Assembly (NCBI GenBank): GCA_050289485.1
Contig: JBNKFV010000020.1
Coordinates: 62,001 to 126,000 of the forward strand
Length of the DNA stretch: 64,000 bases
Reading direction: 5' to 3'
DNA from: JBNKFV01 sp050289485
Lineage (GTDB): Bacteria; Pseudomonadota; Gammaproteobacteria; Pseudomonadales; Cellvibrionaceae
In this document: piece after piece, positions 32,097-40,486 of the stretch
How the letters are laid out: each line of letters opens with the position of its first letter
How positions within the stretch are numbered: position 1 is the stretch's first letter
Program-made: the position numbers and the translations under genes
The notes under the pieces: model-generated
What the model was told of the DNA's origin: nothing
The model's database searches: none
The model's input: only the letters and a program-made list of their open reading frames with translations

Positions 32097-34222
32097 TAGT
32101 GTTCTCCATGGTGTGTGTCGGTGCTGTCCTCGTCCAGGACTAACACGGCGTCAGCAGCGACCACGCCGTGGCCTTTCGGGAGTACGAATAAGGGGTTAAT
32201 TTCCGAAGTCACCACGCGGTCGCCGAGGGCTGCCATCAGGCGCGAGAAATTCACAATCACCTGTGCCAATGCGTCGGTATCTCGCGCTGGTGAACCACGG
32301 TAGCCTTCCAGCAGCGGCCAGGTGGTCAGTTCCCGCATCATGGTGTTGGCCTGGGCTAGTGACAGGCCGCCACTCTCGGGCAGCATGGCAATAGTAGTAT
32401 CTTTGTACAGTTCAGCGGTAACACCCCCGGCACCTAACAGAATGGCGGTGCCCAGTGCATCTCGGTTGGCGCCGAGAATTAACTCGTGGCCGCCACTAAC
32501 CATGGCTTCAACCAGAAACTGTTCGGGGCGATAGCCTACCTGTGCGGCGACGGTTTCGATCATTTGCTCGAAGCGTTCGCCAATGGTGTCGGCGTTGAGA
32601 AACAGGGCAACGCCGCCAATATCGCTTTTATGCAACAGCCGCGAATCCAATACTTTTAATACCACCGGCTCGCCCAGCTCACGTGCTGCCTCTTCTGCCT
32701 GTTCGCGTGAAGTTACGACTCTGCTGGCGGGCACGGGAATACCTGCTGCATCAAACAGCGCTTTGGCAGCTGCTTCATCCAGTGTACTGCCGGGTAGGTC
32801 GCTTAGGTCTACGAGCTCAGTAGCAGGTGCTGAGGCTTCTGGCTGTGGGTGATTGATAGACTGATTGCTGAAATACATGGCTGCCAGCACTGCGCTGCAG
32901 CTTTCCGGTGAACTGAAGCCAGGTATACCTTCGCGGTTGAGACGTTTTAAGGTCTCGGGTGCGTAGGGGCTGACGTAGGCGAGTACAGGTTTGTCGTTAG
33001 TATCCAGGCAGTCCTGAATGGCGCCTACCACCAGGTCGGGCATGGCCAGCCCGGAGGAACCGATAATAACCACCAGTGCATCGTAAGTGTCACTCTCCAG
33101 CAGTACTCGGATAGCTTGGCGCAACAGGTCGGGTTGCAGACCTGCCAGCGTAACATCGATAGGGTTGCGATCGAGTGTAGTGGGGGTATCGCCTTGTAAG
33201 GCACGCAGCTTGGCTGCCGTATCTGGGTCTGGCGCGGGGGTATCGAAATGGCTTACCCCAAGGGCATCGGCAATCAGGGTCCCGGCGCCACCGGTTGACG
33301 TGAGTACTGCCACCCGGCGGCCAGCCAGCGCGCGACCTGCAACCAATGCCGCGGGAATATCGAGAAACTCGTCGAAGGTGTTAGCCCGAATCACTCCCAA
33401 TTCGCGGAAGAAGGCATCGTATACACGGTCTTCCCCGGCCAGCGCGCCGGTATGGGAGCTGGCGGCACTGGCGCCAGCTTCTGAGCGGCCAATTTTAAAG
33501 GCCACAAGAGGCTTACCGGCAGCGCGCGCGCGCGCTGCTACTTCGCGAAACCGCTGTGGGTTACGAATACTTTCCAGATACAAGGCTATGACCTTGGTAT
33601 TGTCGTCATCGATCAAGTGGTCGATAAAGTCGCTCACGTCTAAATCAACTTCGTTACTGGTCGATACCAGCGATGACAGACCAATGCCTCGCCCTGCCGC
33701 GCGCGATAGTAGTGCGCCCAGAATTCCTCCGCTTTGGGAAACCACTGCCACATGGCCAACCGGTAGCTGGTCCACTTCCAGGGCGCTACTGGCAGACAGA
33801 GGAATACGAGCATTGAGATTGATCAGACCAATGGTATTGGGGCCGAGAAGGCGCATGGGGCCAGCGGCTTGTTTCAGCTCTTCCTGCAATGCCAGTCCTT
33901 CGTTTCCTGCTTCGGCAAAACCACTGGCCAGTACAACGGCGGCCTTACAGCCCAGGGTTGCCAGCGAGCGCACAGCGTCGATACTGCGTCGTGCGCTCAG
34001 CAGCACCAGACCGACGTCGGGTGCTTGAGGAAGGGCCTCAACGTTGGGGAAACAGGTGAGGCCCTGAATCTCAGTCGCCTTGGGGTTGACTGGGTAGATG
34101 CTACCGCTGAAGCCGTGTTTAAGCAGGTAGGAAATAGGGCGGCCTGAGGTTTTTGCGGGGTCTGCCGAGGCACCGATAACGGCGATGCTGTTGGGATTAA
34201 GCAGTGCGTTCAGTGCTGTCAT
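32096..34222 (-). CDS. Acyl-CoA synthetase, NDP-forming (acetate-CoA ligase family)
   Basis: 708 residues in the fused alpha-beta arrangement. Residues 1 to about 450: CoA-binding domain (IAVIGASADPAKTSGRPI) and ligase domains with VVSQSGGILGALL and the phospho-histidine H257 in SSHTGALAGEDR. Residues about 480-700: ATP-grasp domain with VLKVLDSRLLHKSDIGGVAL and EAMVSGGHELILG. It makes an acyl-CoA from acid, CoA and ATP with ADP release, or runs in reverse to gain ATP. Its stop overlaps the FadB-like start; its start overlaps the enoyl-CoA hydratase stop by 4 bp. Confidence 0.92.
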   Translation of the reverse strand: MTALNALLNPNSIAVIGASADPAKTSGRPISYLLKHGFSGSIYPVNPKATEIQGLTCFPNVEALPQAPDVGLVLLSARRSIDAVRSLATLGCKAAVVLASGFAEAGNEGLALQEELKQAAGPMRLLGPNTIGLINLNARIPLSASSALEVDQLPVGHVAVVSQSGGILGALLSRAAGRGIGLSSLVSTSNEVDLDVSDFIDHLIDDDNTKVIALYLESIRNPQRFREVAARARAAGKPLVAFKIGRSEAGASAASSHTGALAGEDRVYDAFFRELGVIRANTFDEFLDIPAALVAGRALAGRRVAVLTSTGGAGTLIADALGVSHFDTPAPDPDTAAKLRALQGDTPTTLDRNPIDVTLAGLQPDLLRQAIRVLLESDTYDALVVIIGSSGLAMPDLVVGAIQDCLDTNDKPVLAYVSPYAPETLKRLNREGIPGFSSPESCSAVLAAMYFSNQSINHPQPEASAPATELVDLSDLPGSTLDEAAAKALFDAAGIPVPASRVVTSREQAEEAARELGEPVVLKVLDSRLLHKSDIGGVALFLNADTIGERFEQMIETVAAQVGYRPEQFLVEAMVSGGHELILGANRDALGTAILLGAGGVTAELYKDTTIAMLPESGGLSLAQANTMMRELTTWPLLEGYRGSPARDTDALAQVIVNFSRLMAALGDRVVTSEINPLFVLPKGHGVVAADAVLVLDEDSTDTHHGEH

Positions 34223-35016
34223 TGTCCTGCCTCCTTTGCTCGGTCGAGAAACGCCTGCACCGATGCGCGGTGTTCTTTAGAGGTGTAGCAGATGCCTTGG
34301 GCCTTGCTGCCTTCCGCAAACACCTGATGTTCCGATAGTTCATAGCTGCGATTAAGAATCGATTTGGTCAGGGCGATAGCGGTGCGCGAGCCGCTGCTCA
34401 TCTCGTCGGCCATGGCAAGGGCGCTGCTGAGCAGGTTGTCGGCATCGCATAATTGGTCGGCAATACCCAGTTGCAGGGCTTCCTCCGCGCCTACGCGACG
34501 GCCGCTGAAAATCAAGGCTTTGGCTTTACTTAAGCCGATACGGCGCGGCAAAAAGTACATGCCGCCGCCATCGGGAATCAGCCCCCGGGCAATATAGGCC
34601 CAGGTAAAATGGGCATACTGTGAGGCCACTACAAAGTCGCACGAAAGCGCCAGGTCGGCGCCAAGTCCGGCGGCGGCGCCGTTAACGGCGGCAATAGTGG
34701 GAACAGGGAAATTCAGCAGCAGGCTGGCCGCGTAGTGCACACCTTGCTGGCGCTGCCAGCCGTTGAACCCCACTTCGGCCGGGTCAGCGTCCATACGGGT
34801 TTTCATTCCGGCAATGTCGCCACCGGCACAAAAGCCTTTGCCGTTACCGGTGATAATCAGAGCGCGAATTGAGCGGTCTGCACGCAGAGTTTGCAAAAGT
34901 TCTACCAGTTCCGCGCGCATAGCATCGCTCATGGCATTGCGTTTTTCCGGTCGGTTCAGGCTGAGTATGGCAACACCGTTATTGTTCGTATACTGAATCA
35001 GGGGGAGTTCACTCAT
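34219..35016 (-). CDS. Enoyl-CoA hydratase/isomerase family protein
   Basis: 265 residues, single crotonase domain. Oxyanion-hole segments NGKGFCAGGDIAGMKTR (near 60-76) and VNGAAAGLGADLALSCDF (about 112-129), then ARGLIPDGGGMYFLPRRIG where catalytic residues are usually found. The Asp in the LIPDGG position, rather than Glu, hints at an isomerase or a non-hydratase activity, as in PaaG-like proteins. First gene of the minus-strand catabolic operon; AGAGG site 7 bp before the ATG. Confidence 0.9.
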   Translation of the reverse strand: MSELPLIQYTNNNGVAILSLNRPEKRNAMSDAMRAELVELLQTLRADRSIRALIITGNGKGFCAGGDIAGMKTRMDADPAEVGFNGWQRQQGVHYAASLLLNFPVPTIAAVNGAAAGLGADLALSCDFVVASQYAHFTWAYIARGLIPDGGGMYFLPRRIGLSKAKALIFSGRRVGAEEALQLGIADQLCDADNLLSSALAMADEMSSGSRTAIALTKSILNRSYELSEHQVFAEGSKAQGICYTSKEHRASVQAFLDRAKEAGQ

Positions 35017-35530
35017 TAGTATGCCTCTAGGAAGGGTTATTAAAATAAGCGCAATCGCTAAGCCTTACGAACCGCCACGAGCATGAAGAGGGCAACGGTT
35101 GGAAACTGTGTCGCGGAGGCAGGTGATTCGCAAATCGCGATCACCCTTGCCACGATCATTAGCGGTAAAGCGTGTTGTGAGTGCTGGCATTATTGGTTGC
35201 GTGTTGTCACCGTTCAACTGAGTAAACTGGTTGTTTTATCTAACAAAAAGTTAGAACCACTCGGTGTGGTGGCAGTCAATGGGGCGTTCCTATGGTGAGA
35301 TTAACGGAGGCAAACGCTTGTCGGATAAGTTGGGGAGGTAGGGGTAATGCTTTTTCTACCAAAACGTTTTTTTGTTGACCATACAATTAGTACTGACAGC
35401 ACAGCATAAATTCTTAGTTCAGTCTTGGCAGGTATTGCGCCATAGTACGAGTGCCTAAAAGACTGCATTAAATAGCGGTAACTCAGAATAATAAGCAGGC
35501 CGGTGCACCCGGCCGCAACGAGGCTGAATA
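35017..35530. promoter_or_regulatory. Divergent promoter region between catabolic operon and tctB
   Basis: 514 bp between the leftward enoyl-CoA hydratase gene and the rightward tctB gene. It should hold promoters for both transcripts. A GAGG site precedes tctB. I find no gene: an open frame on the minus strand at 35301-35549 overlaps the tctB start and resembles nothing. No clear LysR-type operator could be picked by eye. Confidence 0.45.
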
Positions 35531-36046
35531 ATGAATGAATCAGTAGCATCGCCGGAACAAAAGTCTAACGACTTATCTCAATCCACCAGCATACGGCAGG
35601 TTTCTATTGCTTGGTTGGAATGCATCTTTGGCGCCGTCATTGCCGTGGTATTCGCTGGTTATCTTTATGAAGCCACTCAGTTGCCGCCGCCCTTTAATCC
35701 TCGTGCGGTTGGACCTGCTGTTTTTCCTATTATCATTGGCATAGCAACACTGCTATTCGCCATTGTGCTTACCTTGCTGGGACTACTAAAAATTTACTAT
35801 CGCAAGCGCTCGCGTCAGGTCACGTTTCAGCGTGTTTACTCGGTCTTGTTTGGTATGGCTTCACTGATTGGTGTGGGCATGGTGATGGAAGCCTTGGGTG
35901 CCTTTATCAGCGTAGGGCTTCTGTCGGGGTTGGTGTTGCTCGCTGGCGGTGAGCGGCGGCCGGTGTTTTTGCTGTTTATATCAGTGGCGGTAGCGCTTTT
36001 TGTTTACTGTGTTTTCGTGCTCGCACTTGGCGTGTATTTTCCCTGA
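35531..36046 (+). CDS. Tripartite tricarboxylate transporter, small membrane subunit (TctB family)
   Basis: 171 residues with four membrane helices after a polar N-terminus of about 25. The family motif is at FNPRAVGPAVFPIIIGIATLL (near 57-77), and the C-terminal pair of helices begins VFLLFISVAVALFVYCVF. With TctA it forms the permease of a secondary transporter fed by a periplasmic TctC protein. tctA follows 9 bp later. Confidence 0.9.
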   Translation: MNESVASPEQKSNDLSQSTSIRQVSIAWLECIFGAVIAVVFAGYLYEATQLPPPFNPRAVGPAVFPIIIGIATLLFAIVLTLLGLLKIYYRKRSRQVTFQRVYSVLFGMASLIGVGMVMEALGAFISVGLLSGLVLLAGGERRPVFLLFISVAVALFVYCVFVLALGVYFP

Positions 36047-36055
36047 GGACTCAAT

Positions 36056-37540
36056 ATGTTAGACAGCCTCTTACTCGGCTTTTCGGCCTTTGCCAATCCG
36101 TTGGTATTAATTGGCCTTGTAGCCGGGGCCTTGCTGGGTTATTTGTTTGGAGCAATGCCTGGCTTGGGGCCAAGCCTGGGTGTGGCGTTGTTGATTCCCT
36201 TTACCTACGGTCTGGATCCACTGGTATCCATGGTAACGCTGATTTCCCTCTATGTGGCGGCAGAGTACGGCGGTGCCATTGCTGGAATTTTGCTTAACTC
36301 GCCAGGCACTGCCGCTGCGGTCGCCACGACGTGGGATGGCTTTCCCATGACTCAGCAGGGCAAAGCGGGGCTGGCGTTGAATATTTCCATTATTTCCTCC
36401 GGCGCTGGGATTTTTGTTAGTACGGTGCTGTTGTTTCTCACGGCAGTGCCATTGTCTGAATTTGCTGTTGGTTTGGGGCCAGGTGCTTATTTTGGTTTGG
36501 CATTGCTGGGGCTAAGCCTGGTTTATAGCTTTTCATCTGGCTCGCCACTTAAGGGCATTATTGCGATGGGCATTGGCCTGGCGCTGGCCACAGTTGGGTT
36601 AGATGCCCAAACCGGCGTGCCGCGCTTTAGTTACAGCCCTGAGTTTTTTGAGGGACTGCCGCTGGTGCCGGTGTTATTAGGCCTTTATGCCCTGTCTGAA
36701 GTTATCTTTATGATCGAAGAGGGGCCTGCGGTGAAAACGCACAGCCAGCCTATGTCGGGTTTGTTGTCAGTGCCGATGAAAACTCTTTCGGCACTGAAAT
36801 TTCACATCCTGCGAAGCTCAGTTCTTGGCTACATGATTGGGGTTATTCCAGGAGCCGGCGCGTCAATTGCGTCATTTGTGTCTTACGGTGTTGCGAAAAA
36901 AATGTCTAAAACGCCAGAACGTTTCGGGCATGGTAGCGAAGAGGGCATCTGTGCTTCTGAGTGCGCCAACAATGCAGCGGTGTCTGGGGCCTTGTCGCCG
37001 CTGCTGGCGCTGGGCATTCCTGGCTCCCCCACTACGGCGATCATGATTGGCGCGTTAATGATTCATGGTGTTCAGCCCGGTCCATTGCTATTTACCACCG
37101 CGCCGGAGATTCCCTACACTATATTTGCCTCCTTGTGGATCAGTGTGCCGGTGATGGTATTTATTGGCCTGGCTGGGGCCCGGTTGTGGGCCCGGGTTTC
37201 TGATATTCCACGACCAGTGGTGGCAGCGATTGTGGCTGCTATCTGCCTGATTGGTTCTTATGCATCTGAGAACTCTATGCACCCGGTGTACATTACGCTT
37301 GCCTTTGGTGTACTAGGTTATTTGTTGCGCAAAGCAGCTATTCCACTAGCCCCTATTATTCTGGCGTTGGTATTGGGTGAAATGCTCGAAACCAATTTTC
37401 GCCGCGCACTACTGATCTCAAATGGTGATCTTGGTATTTTCTATGCTCACCCGGTGACTTTGGCATTGCTGGTGACTGCCGTATTGGCATTTGTTTTGCC
37501 AACGTTTGGTATCTTGCGCACCAGCTGGCGCGCAAGATAG
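36056..37540 (+). CDS. Tripartite tricarboxylate transporter, large membrane subunit (TctA family)
   Basis: 494 residues, about twelve membrane helices. TctA marks are GYLFGAMPGLGPSLGVALLIP near the N-terminus, AAEYGGAIAGILLNSPGTAAA near 77-96, VIPGAGASIASFVSYGVAKK (about 264-283), and CANNAAVSGALSPLLALGIPG near 302-322. It moves the carboxylate delivered by the binding protein, using an ion gradient. The binding-protein gene is not in this operon but on the opposite strand at 39125-40126. Confidence 0.93.
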   Translation: MLDSLLLGFSAFANPLVLIGLVAGALLGYLFGAMPGLGPSLGVALLIPFTYGLDPLVSMVTLISLYVAAEYGGAIAGILLNSPGTAAAVATTWDGFPMTQQGKAGLALNISIISSGAGIFVSTVLLFLTAVPLSEFAVGLGPGAYFGLALLGLSLVYSFSSGSPLKGIIAMGIGLALATVGLDAQTGVPRFSYSPEFFEGLPLVPVLLGLYALSEVIFMIEEGPAVKTHSQPMSGLLSVPMKTLSALKFHILRSSVLGYMIGVIPGAGASIASFVSYGVAKKMSKTPERFGHGSEEGICASECANNAAVSGALSPLLALGIPGSPTTAIMIGALMIHGVQPGPLLFTTAPEIPYTIFASLWISVPVMVFIGLAGARLWARVSDIPRPVVAAIVAAICLIGSYASENSMHPVYITLAFGVLGYLLRKAAIPLAPIILALVLGEMLETNFRRALLISNGDLGIFYAHPVTLALLVTAVLAFVLPTFGILRTSWRAR

Positions 37541-37592
37541 GTAGGCGCAGAAGATTCTAGTACCGTTCAATAAATCCTGGTTCTGTACCTTG

Positions 37593-37623
37593 ACCCTTGG
37601 CGTTATTGCTAAGGGTTTTTTTT
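37593..37623 (+). terminator. Rho-independent terminator after tctA
   Basis: ACCCTTGGC (37593-37601), 6 nt loop, GCTAAGGGT (37608-37616), with one G-U pair, followed by eight T residues. It lies 52 bp after the tctA stop and separates tctBA from the convergent CoA-transferase gene. Confidence 0.88.
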
Positions 37624-37874
37624 GATAGCGATGTGGTATTCAGGGCAGTTGGGTAGCGTTTAATCGTTACATCGCTTGGGAGTGCAGAGCCGTGCAGGAT
37701 TAGCCGCCGCAGTTGTTGCAGGGTTGCTGGGGCGAGCACCGAACCGGCTAGCGCATCAATTTGCGATGACTTCCGTGTTGCTCAAGGGGTTTTCCGGGTC
37801 GCCTGCGCGATGGGGTTGGAAATGTTCCAGTGTGTCTGCAGCATGGGCTAAGTGAAACAACGGGTTTAACCTGC
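37624..37874. other. Intergenic stretch with a protein-like remnant
   Basis: Between the tctA terminator and the CoA-transferase stop. On the minus strand, just past that stop, about 35 codons read like protein (LFHLAHAADTLEHFQPHRAG then DPENPLSNTEVIAN) and end at TGA near 37758. There is no good start or ribosome site. It may be a very short gene or a decayed 3' neighbour; I do not recognise it. Confidence 0.25.
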
Positions 37875-39068
37875 TCAGAGGGTGACTCCCTGCTGGCGCA
37901 TGGCTTCTATATCGTCTTTCGAATAGCCCAGTTCGGTGAGTAGGTCGGTGCTTTGTGCGCCCACCGGTTGCGGTGGCAGATTCACCTCTGTCGGACTGGC
38001 AGACATACTAAAGCCGGCAACGGGCACTGTCAGGCCATCGGCAGGGCTGTTGGGTGCGTTGTGACGATGCAGCAGGCTACGGCTGGTAATTTGCGGGTCG
38101 GCGAGGCTTTCTTCGAAGCGCCGAACCCTGGCTACTGGGATGTTGCGCTGTTGTAGAAAGTGTTCCCAGTAGTCGGCCGACATGGTGCCAATAATGCTGC
38201 TGAGGGCGGCTCTTTCCTCTGCGTAGGCGTCTAAGCGCTGGTTGTTGTTCTGTTTGATCAGGTCTTCGCGGCCCAGTGCCGCCCAGAGTCGCCGTTGCTG
38301 TCGCAAGTTCGAGGCGGCAATCATCAGCGGTGCATCGGTGGCCTGGTAACAGCCAATGGTGGCAAAGGCAAAAGCGTTGCCGGTCTGTTGCGGATGCTTG
38401 CCACTCCATAGGTAGTCGGTGACGTGGGGGCTGCACAGCATGGTAGCCACATCCAGCATGGATACATCAATAAATTGCCCTTTGCCCCCATTGCGTTCAC
38501 GTTGGAACAACGCGGTTGCGATAGCAAATGCGGCGGTAGTGCCGGTGGCGTAATCCACGACGGGTGTGCCACTTTTCAGCGGTCTGTCATCGCCGTGGCC
38601 GGTCATCGCCATCATGCCAGAGAATGCCTGAATAACACTGTCGTAGGCGGTCAGTTCGCGTTTGGGTCCGGTAGCGCCGTAGGCCGATACGGAACAATAG
38701 ATAAGAGCAGGGTTAAGTTGCGACATGGCCTGGTAGCCCAGCCCCAGTGCGTCGAAGGCGCCGGGCCGGTAGTTTTCCACCAGTACATCGGCAGACTGTA
38801 TCAAGCGTTGCATAGCCTCTCGGCCAGCACTTGTTTTCAAGTCCAGCGCAATGCTCTTTTTATTGGAAGCCTGGGTCATGAAAGCCGTGCCCATGCTGAT
38901 GTTGTTGAGGTGGCGGTCAGAACCCTGCAGGCGCGCCTGGTCGGGGGTGCTGGGCGATTCAACCTTGATCACCTCGGCACCGAGAACGGCCATCTGGTAG
39001 CTGGCAAAAGGGCCTGCCAATACGTGCGTGGCATCGACCACACGAAGGTTGTCAAAGGCTTTCGACAT
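37875..39068 (-). CDS. CoA transferase, CaiB/BaiF family (class III)
   Basis: 397 residues. Class III CoA-transferases move CoA between acyl-CoA donors and carboxylates. Seen: VVDATHVLAGPFASYQMAVL at the N-terminus, GAEVIKVESP, LDLKTSAGR, VENYRPGAFDALGLGY, and the catalytic Asp D172 in GTPVVDYATGTTAAFAI, matching formyl-CoA transferase Asp169. It follows the TctC gene on the same strand by 56 bp, so a binding protein and a CoA-activating enzyme share an operon, which suits activation of the imported acid. Confidence 0.93.
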   Translation of the reverse strand: MSKAFDNLRVVDATHVLAGPFASYQMAVLGAEVIKVESPSTPDQARLQGSDRHLNNISMGTAFMTQASNKKSIALDLKTSAGREAMQRLIQSADVLVENYRPGAFDALGLGYQAMSQLNPALIYCSVSAYGATGPKRELTAYDSVIQAFSGMMAMTGHGDDRPLKSGTPVVDYATGTTAAFAIATALFQRERNGGKGQFIDVSMLDVATMLCSPHVTDYLWSGKHPQQTGNAFAFATIGCYQATDAPLMIAASNLRQQRRLWAALGREDLIKQNNNQRLDAYAEERAALSSIIGTMSADYWEHFLQQRNIPVARVRRFEESLADPQITSRSLLHRHNAPNSPADGLTVPVAGFSMSASPTEVNLPPQPVGAQSTDLLTELGYSKDDIEAMRQQGVTL

Positions 39069-39082
39069 GGTTACCTCTACTT

Positions 39083-39102
39083 AGAGCCTGTTAACAGGCT
39101 CT
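39083..39102. promoter_or_regulatory. Perfect 20 bp palindrome upstream of the CoA-transferase gene
   Basis: AGAGCCTGTTAACAGGCTCT, fully symmetric, lying 15-34 bp before the CoA-transferase ATG and between it and the TctC stop. It could be an operator, or fold in RNA as a hairpin that sets expression of the second gene. No U-tract follows on the minus strand. Confidence 0.45.
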
Positions 39103-39124
39103 AGTGTTAGCAGGCCTTTAGGCC

Positions 39125-40126
39125 CTAGCGGAGAACGCCTGCCGTTTTGAGTTGCTTTTTAGCGACCTTGGATACGTTTTCGACGAATTGTGTGTAGGCT
39201 TCGGGGCCTTTCCATGAATCTACGACGCCAGACGCGCGGGCATACTGCTGATAATGTTCACTGCGCATGGCTTCATGAAACGCAGCGGCAATTTTTTCCT
39301 GGGTTGCCTTAGGAATGCCGGCCGGACCAAAAACCCCACGTACCTGCACCCAACTGGTATCTACCTGATAGCCTTGCTCGCCAAACGTTTTGACGGCCGG
39401 CAACCCGGTGAGCCGCTCGGCCCCTAATACCCCTATACCCTTGAGACGACGAGCCTCAATAAATGACAACGTTGATCCCAGGTTGGATACCCCCACATCG
39501 ATATGCCCGCCGAGCAGTGTGCTGATGATATCCGGGGTGGAATTGAAACCGATCCAGTTGAATTTAACGCCGGCTGCGTCCTCCAGCATCGACATACCAA
39601 TATGTTGCATGGAACCAACCGGTCCGTAGCCGCCGACACTGACTTCACCATCACCCTTACGGGCTTTAGCAATCAAGTCATCGACATTGTTGATGTCGGA
39701 ATCGGCGCGCACAAACAGCAGAATGGCATCTTCCTGGGTAGAGGCTATCCAGGAAAAATCCTCGGGGCTGAAAATACCCTTCAGGTTGGTCAACATGCTA
39801 GTCAGGTGAGTGACCGTGTTGATGCCGAGGGTCTGCCCATCGGGGGTAGCGGGGCGCACCTTATTCAATTGACTGGCACCACCGCCGCCGGGCGCATTGA
39901 TGACGATGACATGCTGGCCAATCAGTGGTTCCAGGCTTTTGGCCAGGGTACGTATGAAAACGTCAGACGATCCGCCGGCTTTGGTGTTGAGTACGATCTT
40001 TACCGGCCCGGTAGGCCACTCGCTGTTCTCAGCGGCATTACTGACCGTGCTGAGTAGTGCACTCCAGGAGACCAGTGTAATGGCTAGCAGTCGGCGAACG
40101 CCGGTGATGATATGGCAAACCTGCAT
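39125..40126 (-). CDS. Tripartite tricarboxylate transporter periplasmic binding protein (TctC/Bug family)
   Basis: 333 residues with a signal peptide (LLAITLVSWSALLSTVSNA, cut near residue 31). Bug-family marks: WPTGPVKIVLNTKAGGSSDV, VINAPGGGGASQLNKV, DGQTLGINTVTHL, and GGHIDVGVSN. It binds a carboxylate and delivers it to TctAB. A GGAGA site precedes the ATG. It is the first gene of a two-gene operon with the CoA transferase. In Rhodopseudomonas a family member binds adipate, which together with the PcaF-like thiolase makes a dicarboxylate a reasonable guess here. Confidence 0.92.
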   Translation of the reverse strand: MQVCHIITGVRRLLAITLVSWSALLSTVSNAAENSEWPTGPVKIVLNTKAGGSSDVFIRTLAKSLEPLIGQHVIVINAPGGGGASQLNKVRPATPDGQTLGINTVTHLTSMLTNLKGIFSPEDFSWIASTQEDAILLFVRADSDINNVDDLIAKARKGDGEVSVGGYGPVGSMQHIGMSMLEDAAGVKFNWIGFNSTPDIISTLLGGHIDVGVSNLGSTLSFIEARRLKGIGVLGAERLTGLPAVKTFGEQGYQVDTSWVQVRGVFGPAGIPKATQEKIAAAFHEAMRSEHYQQYARASGVVDSWKGPEAYTQFVENVSKVAKKQLKTAGVLR

Positions 40127-40296
40127 TAAAACGATCTCCGTGAATAGGCACCGTGATTATGGATTTATAAGGCGGTTTATAAAAAACGGATACTGCAGCC
40201 AATATCCCAAAAACGAGGCCGGGCCACGACTGAGCATTTGTCAGTGCTCAGGTTACTTTAGGTTAGCCAAGGGGCTGGTGCTTGGGCTTATCAACT

Positions 40297-40486
40297 ATTC
40301 ACCCGCAACAAAATAGACCTACTTATCTATTTTGTTGCACGCCTTGGCATTTTGTTAGACGCCTTGGAAAGGCCCGTGGAATTTTACGAAACCCCTTGTA
40401 TTTTCAAGGCTTACACAGGCCTGCGGCCAATGGCGGCGTGTCCGTGCGCCGCTTATTAACCCAACAATAATGGTTGCCGGGTTAAT
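40297..40486 (+). repeat. Structured intergenic repeat, copy B
   Basis: 190 bp member of the dispersed family. 5' hairpin: CAACAAAATAG (40306-40316) and CTATTTTGTTG (40327-40337), a perfect 11 bp stem that differs from copy A by paired changes. Inner words CCTTGTATTTT, GGCTTACAC and GCGGCCAATG are shared with other copies. The 3' hairpin spans 40455-40486, ATTAACCC ... GGGTTAAT. Its right arm contains the TAA stop codon of the LysR gene that ends at 40482 on the minus strand. The rest of 40127-40481 holds no gene. Confidence 0.78.

Noticed and set aside
33087..34028. 313-codon open frame on the plus strand
   Set aside because: It is the antisense shadow of the NDP-forming acyl-CoA synthetase, Ser/Arg-rich with no ribosome site or family resemblance.
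35301..35549. 82-codon membrane-like frame on the minus strand
   Set aside because: It overlaps the start of tctB, has no ribosome site, and its hydrophobic look comes from antisense of AT-rich DNA.
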